The notes beneath the pieces were generated by a model, which was not told the DNA's origin, did no database searches, and saw only the letters and a list, made by a program, of their open reading frames with translations. A program made the translations under genes and the position numbers. DNA of 64,000 nucleotides, from contig NZ_QLLO01000006.1 in NCBI RefSeq assembly GCF_003259525.1, forward strand, positions 1 to 64,000, written 5' to 3'. Source of the DNA: Olleya aquimaris (GTDB lineage Bacteria > Bacteroidota > Bacteroidia > Flavobacteriales > Flavobacteriaceae). Shown piece by piece: positions 55,931 through 64,000 of the stretch (the stretch's first letter is position 1; each line of letters begins with the position of its first letter).

Positions 55931-56170
55931 CTAATTTTTCTTTAAAAACAAGTAATAAAAGTTAACACAACAAATGGCAACATTAGTTAAAATTATAGGA
56001 AATCCAACTCTTAAACTTGGCATTAAAAATCCATAAGCTACAAACAGCAAGCAACCTATCATGTTGACCACTCTAAGTTTTTTAATGTCTTTCATGGTAA
56101 AAGATAATAAAACAAATAACGATGCTAAATACCCAATGTATTCTGTAAGTGTAATCCCAAATAACTCCAT
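55931..56170 (-). CDS. Small YgjV-like inner-membrane protein
   Basis: 79 residues, three membrane helices (about 10-22, 34-50, 54-74). EYIGYLASLFVLLSFTMKDI and the short loops resemble the YgjV/CBU_0592 group of tiny membrane proteins; function unknown. It is the first gene of the minus-strand glycan operon, about 40 bp before the GNAT start. A CCGC-AAAA-GCGG mini-hairpin lies just upstream of its ATG. Confidence 0.7.
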   Translation of the reverse strand: MELFGITLTEYIGYLASLFVLLSFTMKDIKKLRVVNMIGCLLFVAYGFLMPSLRVGFPIILTNVAICCVNFYYLFLKKN

Positions 56171-56223
56171 ATAGTTTCCGCAAAAGCGGTAAAAGTTTTA
56201 ATTATTATTAATTTTATATCACA

Positions 56224-56257
56224 AAAAAGAGAAACACTGTTAGGCATTTCTCTTTTT
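56224..56257 (-). terminator. Terminator of typA
   Basis: AAAAAGAGAAA (56224-56234) pairs with TTTCTCTTTTT (56247-56257), 24 nt after the typA stop. The stem is mainly A-T, so moderate strength. Confidence 0.65.
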
Positions 56258-56281
56258 AATAATATTTGTAATTTAAGATTA

Positions 56282-58081
56282 TTAGATAATCTTATTTCTT
56301 TTACGCTCTACTTCTGTTAAGTATATTTTACGTAAACGTAAGTGGTTTGGTGTTACCTCTACATATTCATCTTTTTGAATATATTCTAAAGCCTCTTCTA
56401 ACGAAAACTTAATTGCAGGTACAATTTTAGCTTTATCATCTGCTCCACTACTACGTACGTTACTTAACTTTTTAGTTTTAGTTACGTTAACTACCATATC
56501 GTCACCACGAGAATTTTCTCCAATCACTTGACCTTCGTAAATATCTTCTCCTGGATCAACAAAAAACTTACCTCTATCTTGTAATTTATCGATAGAATAA
56601 GGAATGGCTTGACCTTTTTCCATAGACACTAACGATCCGTTTTGACGTTCTGGAATACCACCTTTTAATGGTTGATACTCTTTAAAACGGTGAGCCATAA
56701 TAGCTTCACCAGCTGTTGCAGTTAGTAATTGATTACGTAATCCAATTATACCTCTAGACGGAATTAAAAACTCGCATACCATACGCTCGCCTTTTGCTTC
56801 CATACTTAACATTTCTCCTTTACGCATAGTAACCATTTCTACAGCTTTACCTGATACGTGCTCTGGTAAATCTATAGTCATTTCTTCTACTGGTTCGCAT
56901 TTAACACCATCAATTTCTTTTATGATAACTTGAGGTTGCCCAATTTGTAACTCGTAACCTTCACGACGCATAGTTTCTATTAACACCGATAAGTGTAATA
57001 CACCACGTCCAAAAACCATAAATTTATCTGCGCTATCTGTTTCTTCAACACGAAGTGCTAAGTTTTTTTCTAGCTCTTTATTCAGTCTTTCTTTAATATG
57101 TCTTGACGTTACAAACTTACCGTCTTTACCAAAAAACGGTGAATCGTTAATGGTAAATAACATACTCATTGTTGGCTCGTCAATTGCGATAGTTTTTAAA
57201 CCTTCTGGGTTTTCAAAATCGGCAACAGTATCTCCAATATCAAATCCTTCTAGACCTACTATAGCACAAATATCTCCAGTCTGTACTTCGTCTACTTTAA
57301 TACGACCAAGACCTTCAAAAATATGTAATTCTTTAATTCTGTTTTTAACAATTTTACCATCTCTTTTTACTAAAGAGATTTGTTGTCCTACTTTTAATTC
57401 GCCACGAGTTAAACGTCCAATTGCAATACGACCTGTAAAAGACGAAAAGTCTAAAGATGTAATTAACATTTGTGTGTTTCCTTCTGGAATTTTTGGTGCA
57501 GGAATATGCTCGATAACCATATCTAATAGTGGTTCGATATTTTCGGTTGGCTTTTGCCAATCGTCGCTCATCCAATTATTTTTTGCAGAACCGTAAACTG
57601 TTGGGAAGTCTAACTGCCACTCTTCTGCTCCTAATTCAAACATTAGGTCAAATACTTTTTCATGTACTTCTTCTGGAGTACAGTTTTCTTTATCTACTTT
57701 ATTTACAACCACACATGGTTTTAAACCTAAATCAATCGCTTTTTGTAATACAAAACGCGTTTGTGGCATTGGTCCTTCAAAAGCATCTACTAATAGTAAT
57801 ACGCCATCTGCCATGTTTAATACACGCTCTACTTCTCCTCCAAAATCGGCGTGACCAGGTGTATCAATGATATTAATTTTTGTGTCTTTATAGATAACAG
57901 ATACGTTTTTAGAGGTAATTGTAATTCCTCTTTCACGCTCTAAATCGTTGTTATCTAAGATTAGATCTCCTGTATTTTCGTTTTCACGAAACAGTTGACA
58001 GTGGTACATAATTTTATCAACCAAAGTTGTTTTACCGTGGTCAACGTGTGCAATAATTGCAATGTTTTTAATATTAGCCAT
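56282..58081 (-). CDS. typA: Ribosome-associated GTPase TypA/BipA
   Basis: 599 residues, full length. G1 AHVDHGKT (11-18), [24 protein letters not shown], then the BipA-specific C-terminal region. It binds ribosomes and helps 50S assembly and stress growth. Monocistronic, with a TACCTTTG box upstream and its own terminator. Confidence 0.97.
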   Translation of the reverse strand: MANIKNIAIIAHVDHGKTTLVDKIMYHCQLFRENENTGDLILDNNDLERERGITITSKNVSVIYKDTKINIIDTPGHADFGGEVERVLNMADGVLLLVDAFEGPMPQTRFVLQKAIDLGLKPCVVVNKVDKENCTPEEVHEKVFDLMFELGAEEWQLDFPTVYGSAKNNWMSDDWQKPTENIEPLLDMVIEHIPAPKIPEGNTQMLITSLDFSSFTGRIAIGRLTRGELKVGQQISLVKRDGKIVKNRIKELHIFEGLGRIKVDEVQTGDICAIVGLEGFDIGDTVADFENPEGLKTIAIDEPTMSMLFTINDSPFFGKDGKFVTSRHIKERLNKELEKNLALRVEETDSADKFMVFGRGVLHLSVLIETMRREGYELQIGQPQVIIKEIDGVKCEPVEEMTIDLPEHVSGKAVEMVTMRKGEMLSMEAKGERMVCEFLIPSRGIIGLRNQLLTATAGEAIMAHRFKEYQPLKGGIPERQNGSLVSMEKGQAIPYSIDKLQDRGKFFVDPGEDIYEGQVIGENSRGDDMVVNVTKTKKLSNVRSSGADDKAKIVPAIKFSLEEALEYIQKDEYVEVTPNHLRLRKIYLTEVERKRNKII

Positions 58082-58104
58082 AATAGTGCCTTATTTTAAG
58101 CGTG

Positions 58105-58112
58105 CAAAGGTA
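58105..58112 (-). promoter_or_regulatory. Promoter -7 box of typA
   Basis: TACCTTTG on the minus strand, 23 nt before the ATG at 58081, matches TAnnTTTG. TTT stands in the -33 position with an 18-nt spacer. Confidence 0.55.
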
Positions 58113-58270
58113 CTCAATTTTTATCGATTTAAAGGGTTTTATTATTTATTTGATGATTTCATTTTTTAATCTTGTAACGTTTTTAACTTATCATACACAG
58201 ATAGTTACCCTTACAAAAGAAAAATTAACGATTAATTGACCAATTAATTTCAATAAAAACAATATATGTT

Positions 58271-58278
58271 TAGATTTG
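58271..58278 (+). promoter_or_regulatory. Promoter -7 box of the DUF4836 gene
   Basis: TAGATTTG at 58271-58278 matches TAnnTTTG and would give a leader of about 38 nt. The -33 region has no TTG. The rest of 58113-58270 shows nothing distinct. Confidence 0.5.
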
Positions 58279-58319
58279 TAACTGCGACTTAATTAATAAT
58301 TTAAAAACACCAATTATTC

Positions 58320-59990
58320 ATGAAAAAATGTATCTACCTACTAACCATTACCTTTTTATTTGTCAGTTGTGGCACCAAAAGCGAAGAAGCAAAATATATC
58401 CCAAAACATGCTATTGGTGTGATGTATGTTAATGTTAAATCGCTTTCTGAAAAAAGCGAAGGTTTAAACTTTAAAGACTTAAAAGTAAACAGCTTAATGG
58501 AAGACAAAGCTCCTAAAGAACTAAAAGACTTTATGGATGAATTTATGACTTCTGAAAACATAAACAAAACCTTTAGAAAAGAGTATATTTTAGGATTTAT
58601 GACCTACAAAAGGCTTACTGGAGTTGGTGGATTAATACTACCAATTAATGATGCTGAGTCCTTTGAAGCTTTAATACAACCTATGATAGATAAAATGCCA
58701 AGTTTAGAAAAAGAAACTAATGTTGGAAAAGATGATGCTTTTACTGTGTATTCTAACAGAGAGCTAGCAATTGGATGGAATAATAATACTGCATTACTAA
58801 TAGGAGCTAACAATTATGCTGGAGCAGAATTAAAAGACTTAACAACATTAGACGCTTCTGAAACTGTGTTAACCACAAAATACTTTAACGACTTTTTTGA
58901 TAAAGGTCAAGATATGGGTGTGCATATTACATCAACACCTTTAGGCGATGCTTTTGATGGTTTGCTAAGTATGTTTGCTGGTTTAGACATAAATTTAGAG
59001 GATAATAATATAGCCTATTATGGTAGTTTTGAAGATGACCACATCCATACAGAAACTAAATTAAAATTAAATAAAGACATTATGTCTTTAAGCGGTTATA
59101 AAGACTGGATGAGTACAGATTATAACAGAGATATGCTAGAGGCATTACCAAAAGACGCATTATTAGTTGGAAAACTATCTATTAATATAGAGAATTTACA
59201 CGAACATTTTTATAGTCTAAGAGATAATAAAACCCTACCAATAGAAGCTAGAGAAGAGTTAAGAAATGGCTTAAAAAAAATGGATAGAGACTTTAACAAA
59301 GAGATTGGAATGGATACAAAAGCATTTGCCAAAATCTTTGATGGATCTGCACTTTTTGCTTTAACCGAAGGTCAAACAGTTAAAGATTCGGTTTACAATT
59401 ACAATTATTATACAGACGAGGAAGAATACAAAATAGTTGAAACAAAAACGCCAAATATGTTTGGTGCAATTGGCATAAAAGACAAAGCAAAATTTGATAG
59501 ACTATTTAGCAAAATTAAGGACCAAGGTGCGCCAATAAAAGAGATTAGCACCAACTATTATGAGGTAGATCGTAACACGTTTATGGTTATAACAGATAGT
59601 TTTGTGTTTTTTACAAATCATGCTAATAGTGCAGACGAAGTTAAAAATAACGGAAAACTAGCCACTAACCTTTCAGACTTTAAACACAAAGATAAATTAT
59701 CACACTCCATCTATCTTTACACTAAAGAAAACATCTCTAACGTTGTTCAAGATTATTCTAATATGTTTAATCCGTATGGAAGAAATAATTTTTACAGAGT
59801 AGATGACATGGATGAGTTTACAGAAATAAGTGGCAAGTTATATGATAAATATTTTGGAGAAAACCATTATTATATTGATGCAGATGGAGCTGAATCTTTT
59901 ACCTATACTAAAGGTGATAAAAACTCTTTAGTACAAACAATTTTATATGGTGATGAATTGGCAAAAGCTATGAGTGACTTAGATAATTAA
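58320..59990 (+). CDS. DUF4836 family lipoprotein
   Basis: 556 residues. A lipoprotein signal ends LFVSCGTK (lipid Cys 17). The remainder fits DUF4836 (PKHAIGVMYVNVKSLSEKS, LEALPKDALLVGKLSIN, DGSALFALTEG), a Bacteroidota family of unknown role. After the TAA at 59990 the same frame continues for 18 sense codons (FDTIEEVVKTIIESTETK) to a second TAA at 60047, as if an original acidic tail had been cut by a nonsense change. Confidence 0.87.
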   Translation: MKKCIYLLTITFLFVSCGTKSEEAKYIPKHAIGVMYVNVKSLSEKSEGLNFKDLKVNSLMEDKAPKELKDFMDEFMTSENINKTFRKEYILGFMTYKRLTGVGGLILPINDAESFEALIQPMIDKMPSLEKETNVGKDDAFTVYSNRELAIGWNNNTALLIGANNYAGAELKDLTTLDASETVLTTKYFNDFFDKGQDMGVHITSTPLGDAFDGLLSMFAGLDINLEDNNIAYYGSFEDDHIHTETKLKLNKDIMSLSGYKDWMSTDYNRDMLEALPKDALLVGKLSINIENLHEHFYSLRDNKTLPIEAREELRNGLKKMDRDFNKEIGMDTKAFAKIFDGSALFALTEGQTVKDSVYNYNYYTDEEEYKIVETKTPNMFGAIGIKDKAKFDRLFSKIKDQGAPIKEISTNYYEVDRNTFMVITDSFVFFTNHANSADEVKNNGKLATNLSDFKHKDKLSHSIYLYTKENISNVVQDYSNMFNPYGRNNFYRVDDMDEFTEISGKLYDKYFGENHYYIDADGAESFTYTKGDKNSLVQTILYGDELAKAMSDLDN

Positions 59991-60052
59991 TTTGATACAA
60001 TCGAGGAAGTAGTAAAAACCATTATAGAATCTACTGAAACAAAATAAGCTAA

Positions 60053-60685
60053 GTGCAAATACACATACAATCTATAAATCCAGATTTTTTTACTCCAGCT
60101 TCGTCAGAAGTCTGGAGTAAAAACTTTGAATTACATGCTAACTCTAGTTATTTAATTCAAGCGGTTTCAGGTAGTGGTAAAAGTTCCTTTTTTAATTTTT
60201 TATACGGTTTAAATAATCGGTATTCTGGAACCATTTTATTTGAGAACAAGTCCATATCTACTTTCTCAGAAAGCGATTGGACTAACATTAGAAAACAACA
60301 AATATCAATAGTCTTTCAAGGTTTACGCTTGTTTCCAGAGTTGACTGCTTTTGAAAACATTCAGCTTAAAAATGGATTAACCAATCATAAATCCAAACCA
60401 GACATTTTAGAGATGATGTCACGTTTAGATATTGCTCAATTAGCAGATAAAAAAGCAGAAACCTTGTCTTATGGACAACAACAGCGTGTTGCAATTATCA
60501 GAGCATTATGCCAACCTTTTGAGTTACTATTATTAGACGAACCTTTTAGTCACATTGACAACAATCAAATTAACAACGCCATAGCATTAATAAATCAAGA
60601 GGTCACACAGAATAATGCCACTTTAGTTATTGCCAGTTTAGGTGACACTTACAATATCAATTATACAAAAACATTCTTGCTATGA
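60053..60685 (+). CDS. Degenerate ABC transporter ATP-binding protein
   Basis: 210 residues, starting with GTG directly after an in-frame TAA, so the start is fixed. Walker A reads AVSGSGKS (37-44; the first Gly is Ala), the Q-loop VFQGLRLF is normal, the signature is LSYGQ (138-142), Walker B LLLLDEP (158-164) is normal. The H-loop has no His (LVIASLGD). The loss of the switch His suggests slow or altered ATP turnover. It overlaps its FtsX-type permease gene by 4 nt, so the pair works together. Confidence 0.87.
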   Translation: MQIHIQSINPDFFTPASSEVWSKNFELHANSSYLIQAVSGSGKSSFFNFLYGLNNRYSGTILFENKSISTFSESDWTNIRKQQISIVFQGLRLFPELTAFENIQLKNGLTNHKSKPDILEMMSRLDIAQLADKKAETLSYGQQQRVAIIRALCQPFELLLLDEPFSHIDNNQINNAIALINQEVTQNNATLVIASLGDTYNINYTKTFLL

Positions 60686-61875
60686 TTGATACACTGTTAA
60701 AAAAACAAGTCCATAAATCTCAATTATTATTTTTTGCATTAAGCTCTAGCTTAGGCTTAGGAATTTTATTGGTTGTTATTCAATTATTTATTGATACACA
60801 ATCTATTTTTAATTCTAAAAATGACTTGTTAGGTAATCAAAACTTAATCATTTATAAAGATTTAGGCAGAAACAATGCCTTTACAGATGCAGAAATTGCA
60901 GAACTAGAACAACAACCCTTTATCACAAAAACTGGTGGTTTTACCCATGGTACGTATCGCGTATTAGCAAGTGTTACTTTCCCTAATCATGCAGGCATTA
61001 CTACCGAAATGTTTTTGGAAGCAGTCTCTGACCAGTTTATAGATATTACCAATAAAGACTGGAAATGGCAACCAGGTGACAGAGAAGTACCTATTATTAT
61101 TCCAAAAAACTATATTAATTTATACAATTTTGGTTATGCCACAAGTTCTGGGTTACCACAGATTAACGAGAAAATAATTAGACAAGTCCCAATAGACTTA
61201 ACCCTTAGCGGAACACACAAAACCGAAAACTTTAGAGCCTACATATTAGATGCTTCAGAAAAAATTAATTCGATTTTAGTTCCAGAATCTTTTTTAAAAT
61301 TTACCAATAAGAGTTTAAGTCCAAATAAAACTGCAAAAATCTCGAGATTAATTTTAGATGTTATTAATCCTTCAGACCCCAAATTATTGGAGTTTTTAAA
61401 CTCTAAAAACTATAAATATTTGTCAAACGATGTTAAAAACTCAAAACTGAGTTATGTATTAAAATTGATATTAAGTATTGTACTTTTTATAGGATTACTT
61501 ATTACAATTCTTTCGATGTATTTAGTCATTACTAACATTAACTTACTCATTTTAAAAAATAAACAGACTATTACACAACTTCATTTTTTAGGGTTTTCAA
61601 AATCTGATATTGCAAAAGTTTATCATACTATAGCCTTAAAAGTGTTAGCTATTTCCATAATAGTAGCTTTAGTTATAAGTATAATATTAAAGTTTGTTTT
61701 TGCACCTTATCTAAGTATACTTCAAGTAGAACATTCTTTTCTATCCATTGTGTATTTGGTTATTATCAGTGTTATTATTTTTATTGCTTTAGCACTTTAT
61801 TATCGTAAACACACCAATACAAAAATTGGTCTAATGATACAACCTAACACCAGTCTTTTAACTACTGAAATTTAA
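60682..61875 (+). CDS. FtsX-like ABC transporter permease
   Basis: 397 residues. One N-terminal membrane helix (about 15-38), a periplasmic domain (40-260) and three C-terminal helices (about 262-290, 315-340, 350-375): MacB/FtsX topology. It partners with the overlapping ATPase gene. The substrate is unknown. This topology fits envelope-stress, lipoprotein or peptide handling rather than solute uptake. Confidence 0.83.
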   Translation: MIDTLLKKQVHKSQLLFFALSSSLGLGILLVVIQLFIDTQSIFNSKNDLLGNQNLIIYKDLGRNNAFTDAEIAELEQQPFITKTGGFTHGTYRVLASVTFPNHAGITTEMFLEAVSDQFIDITNKDWKWQPGDREVPIIIPKNYINLYNFGYATSSGLPQINEKIIRQVPIDLTLSGTHKTENFRAYILDASEKINSILVPESFLKFTNKSLSPNKTAKISRLILDVINPSDPKLLEFLNSKNYKYLSNDVKNSKLSYVLKLILSIVLFIGLLITILSMYLVITNINLLILKNKQTITQLHFLGFSKSDIAKVYHTIALKVLAISIIVALVISIILKFVFAPYLSILQVEHSFLSIVYLVIISVIIFIALALYYRKHTNTKIGLMIQPNTSLLTTEI

Positions 61876-61877
61876 AC

Positions 61878-61885
61878 TATCTTTG
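61878..61885 (+). promoter_or_regulatory. Promoter -7 box of kdsA
   Basis: TATCTTTG begins 3 nt after the stop of the permease gene and lies 20 nt before the kdsA ATG. kdsA can thus be transcribed independently of the ABC pair. Confidence 0.6.
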
Positions 61886-61905
61886 CACCATAAATCATTT
61901 TAATT

Positions 61906-62724
61906 ATGACGCTTCAAGACATTCCTAAAATAAAACATACTAATAGTAATAACTTTTTTTTGCTTTGTGGTCCTTGTGCTATTGAAGGCGAAGACATGGC
62001 TTACAGAATTGCAGAAAAGGTTGTTTCAATCACTAATAAGCTTGAAATACCTTATATTTTTAAAGGGAGTTTTAAAAAAGCTAACAGAAGTAGAATTGAT
62101 AGTTTTACAGGAATAGGAGATGAAAAAGCGTTAGAGATTTTAGCAAAAGTTTCAGAAAAATTTGATATTCCAACTGTTACAGATATCCATGAAGTAAGTG
62201 ATGCAACAAAAGCTGCACAATATGTGGATGTATTACAAATCCCTGCTTTTTTAGTAAGACAAACAGACTTGGTTGTTGCTGCTGCAAAAACTGGTAAAGT
62301 GGTCAACCTTAAAAAAGGACAATTTATGAGTCCTGAAGCGATGAAGCATGCGGTACAAAAAGTAAAAGATGCAGGAAGCGACAAAGCGTGGATTACCGAT
62401 CGTGGAACCATGTTTGGTTACCAGGATATGATTGTAGATTTTAGAGGCATTCCAACCATGCGTCAATATGCGCCAACAGTTTTAGACGTGACACACTCGT
62501 TACAACAACCTAACCAGAGTGCAGGTGTTACTGGTGGACGTCCAGATATGATTGAAACTATTGCTCGTGCTGGAATTGTAAATAACGTTGATGGTTTATT
62601 TATCGAAACCCATTTTGATCCAGCTAATGCTAAAAGTGATGGCGCTAACATGCTTCATTTAGACAATCTAGAAGGTTTATTAACAAATTTAACTGCCATT
62701 AGAAAGTTAGTCCAATCGTTTTAA
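61906..62724 (+). CDS. kdsA: 3-deoxy-8-phosphooctulonate synthase (KDO-8-P synthase)
   Basis: 272 residues. LLCGPCAIEGED (C24), KGSFKKANRSRIDSFTG, KKGQFMSPEAM and TRGTMFGYQDMIVDFR-type elements mark KdsA; it joins PEP and arabinose-5-phosphate for lipopolysaccharide. The Cys in GPCAIE is that of the metal-dependent class, where metal-independent enzymes have Asn. Confidence 0.96.
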   Translation: MTLQDIPKIKHTNSNNFFLLCGPCAIEGEDMAYRIAEKVVSITNKLEIPYIFKGSFKKANRSRIDSFTGIGDEKALEILAKVSEKFDIPTVTDIHEVSDATKAAQYVDVLQIPAFLVRQTDLVVAAAKTGKVVNLKKGQFMSPEAMKHAVQKVKDAGSDKAWITDRGTMFGYQDMIVDFRGIPTMRQYAPTVLDVTHSLQQPNQSAGVTGGRPDMIETIARAGIVNNVDGLFIETHFDPANAKSDGANMLHLDNLEGLLTNLTAIRKLVQSF

Positions 62725-62725
62725 G

Positions 62726-63256
62726 TTGAAACAACTAATTATCATCTTAGGTTTTTTGATAAGTGGGTTTGGCTACTCACAAAGTGGTGAAACTGCTTAT
62801 TTAAAAGAACCTAGATCACTTGATGTTGTTTTTTCTCCAGGAATTTTTATCCAAAAAGAAATATTTACAGAAGCCAATATCTTACTTGGAACAGTTTATA
62901 ATAATCAATCAGGTTACATTCCTATGGTTGGAGCAACTGGTTTTAGAGTTGGTATTGAAACTAATTTAAAGTCTAACGAAAATTTTATAATTGCCCCAAA
63001 ATTGGGCTATGAGATTTCTGTAACTTACTTTTCAATACGCCTTTCAGCACTTAATTATTTTCAGAATAAACAATCAGAATTTAGACTCCTTCCTGAAGCT
63101 GGAATTAGTATTGGAGGTTTAATCAATTTAACTTATGGCTATGGAATTGGATTTGGTCAAACCATTCATGGAATATCCAATCACAGACTTTCATTAAGTT
63201 TCAATCTTAATAAAAGACTATGGAATGCTGTTATAAAAGGATTAGATCCTGACTAA
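62726..63256 (+). CDS. Small exported protein, possible outer-membrane barrel
   Basis: 176 residues. The start is TTG at 62726, one base after the kdsA stop; a signal peptide (about 1-19, ending GFGYSQ) follows directly, which supports it. The mature part consists of alternating beta strands and could form a small outer-membrane barrel. No named family recognised. Its stop abuts that of the next convergent gene. Confidence 0.7.
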   Translation: MKQLIIILGFLISGFGYSQSGETAYLKEPRSLDVVFSPGIFIQKEIFTEANILLGTVYNNQSGYIPMVGATGFRVGIETNLKSNENFIIAPKLGYEISVTYFSIRLSALNYFQNKQSEFRLLPEAGISIGGLINLTYGYGIGFGQTIHGISNHRLSLSFNLNKRLWNAVIKGLDPD

Positions 63257-63619
63257 TCATTTTTTATAAAAACTTTCATCTTTATGGTCGTATACTTCTT
63301 TAAGTATATCCATTAACACAACATCATTTATTTCTTCTAAAGTTTTATATCGAAGAGATTTAACCACTTTACGGTTTTCGGTAATTAAATGTTCTAAATG
63401 CTTAGTGATATAAGCAGAATGCCAAAATCCAACATCCACATAATCTTTAGCTTGATTTAAATAGCAAATAGGACGTTTTCCAAAATAATAACAAGGTAAG
63501 CCCCATTTATATTTTAATTCTGCTTCAGGTAATGTATGCTCAATAACTGCTTGTAAGTGCATTAAAATAGAACGATAAGGTTCTGGCTGTTTTAAAATTG
63601 AAGCTTCTGCTGGATTCAT
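63257..63619 (-). CDS. DUF1801 (YdhG-like) protein
   Basis: 120 residues, cytosolic. LPEAELKYKWGLPCYYFGKRPICYL and GFWHSAYI are typical of the DUF1801 fold, a small domain of unknown function related by fold to frataxin. Monocistronic. Its stop is flush with that of the preceding plus-strand gene. Confidence 0.85.
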   Translation of the reverse strand: MNPAEASILKQPEPYRSILMHLQAVIEHTLPEAELKYKWGLPCYYFGKRPICYLNQAKDYVDVGFWHSAYITKHLEHLITENRKVVKSLRYKTLEEINDVVLMDILKEVYDHKDESFYKK

Positions 63620-63843
63620 TTTTTATATTAAAATGTTTAAATTAAAATTATAATTTTTTTTAATAATATTCAAACCAATTTTTAATCTACAACCCTGATT
63701 TAGAACAAAATAAGCCTTTTTTATTAAGTTTTTACTTATATTTACCTAGAGATTGATTTGTAGCAAATATTCTCCCTTTCTACGCATGATCGCATTTATG
63801 TTAGAATAAATTAATAATTCATTTGATTTAATCTAGTTTTTTT

Positions 63844-64000
63844 ATGTCGATCAATACTCTAGTAAAAAAAAGACAACTTGCCTGTATCATGTTTACAGAC
63901 ATAGTTGGCTATACTTCTTTAATGGCTAAGGATGAAGGTCTGGCGCTTAAAACTCTAGACGAAAACAGATTGATTCATCGTACAATCATCAAAAAATATG
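63844..64000 (+). CDS. Class III adenylate/guanylate cyclase (N-terminal part, runs off window)
   Basis: 52 codons before the window ends. The start MSINTLVKKRQLACIMFTDIVGYTSLM shows the class III cyclase motif FTDIVGY (17-23) with the metal-binding Asp D19, in a cytosolic protein that opens with the catalytic domain. In Bacteroidota such genes often add TPR repeats downstream. Spacer 63620-63843 holds a TATATTTA box at 63737 and no gene. Confidence 0.85.
   Translation, partial: MSINTLVKKRQLACIMFTDIVGYTSLMAKDEGLALKTLDENRLIHRTIIKKY

Overview
The window is a piece of a flavobacterial chromosome (Bacteroidota, Flavobacteriaceae; the gene set and protein style suggest the Olleya/Lacinutrix/Psychroserpens/Winogradskyella side of the family, but the genus is inference). 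The reasons are the low GC content, promoters of the Bacteroidota type (TTG about 19 nt upstream of TAnnTTTG), almost no Shine-Dalgarno sequences except a strong one before rpsU, a secreted adhesin with thrombospondin type 3 repeats, and families typical of the group (DUF2851, DUF3467, DUF4836, TPR/beta-barrel pairs, NamZ/DUF1343). No rRNA, CRISPR array, prophage or intact insertion sequence was seen.

Layout. 1-2210 (-): 5' part of a very large secreted adhesin, cut by the window edge. 2602-4191 (+): prfC. 4616-19819 (-): the translation/transcription core. Read in its own direction it runs rpsU | xerC-hpf | tRNA-Thr(UGU), tRNA-Tyr, tRNA-Gly, tRNA-Thr(GGU), tuf, tRNA-Trp, secE, nusG, rplK, rplA, rplJ, rplL, rpoB, rpoC | a DUF3467 gene. 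19904-27917 (-): metabolic and membrane genes (AGCS symporter, helix-hairpin-helix protein, acyl-CoA dehydrogenase, CarboxypepD_reg-like protein, K+ channel with a PspC protein, DUF2851). 28077-29923 (+): two membrane proteins of unknown role, the second lying between two near-identical terminator hairpins. 30246-32782 (-): a CBS-like PLP enzyme and a LolC/E-type permease, with interspersed repeat elements in the spacers. 32791-45360: NamZ, a coiled-coil protein, a sterol-desaturase-like enzyme, a YkgJ-type Cys-cluster protein, a methyltransferase, a DUF2059 protein, an amidohydrolase and a beta-barrel/TPR pair.

45528-56170 is a surface-glycan locus: five glycosyltransferases and one multi-spanning GT39-like enzyme, an FtsE-type ATPase, a dTDP-sugar 3,4-ketoisomerase (FdtA/QdtA type), a DegT aminotransferase, a GNAT acyltransferase and a Wzx flippase. 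Together these suggest an N-acylated 3-amino-3,6-dideoxyhexose; RmlA/RmlB are not in the window. 56282-64000: typA/bipA, a DUF4836 lipoprotein with an apparent premature stop, an ABC ATPase/permease pair with a degenerate ATPase, kdsA, two small hypothetical genes and the start of a class III nucleotide cyclase gene.

Most genes are ordinary. The more interesting signals are in RNA and gene-structure details: a promoter whose transcript starts on a terminator-like hairpin in front of the tRNA-tuf-rpoBC operon; an intrinsic terminator that is also codons 4-19 of a protein gene; the strong Shine-Dalgarno of rpsU; a GNAT gene whose conserved N-terminus lies upstream of any ATG/GTG/TTG; a structured element of the GGGCGTT...TAACGC type common in flavobacteria; and several REP-like elements. 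I did not find a convincing new multi-gene system. The best accessory candidate is the isolated membrane protein at 29015-29923.
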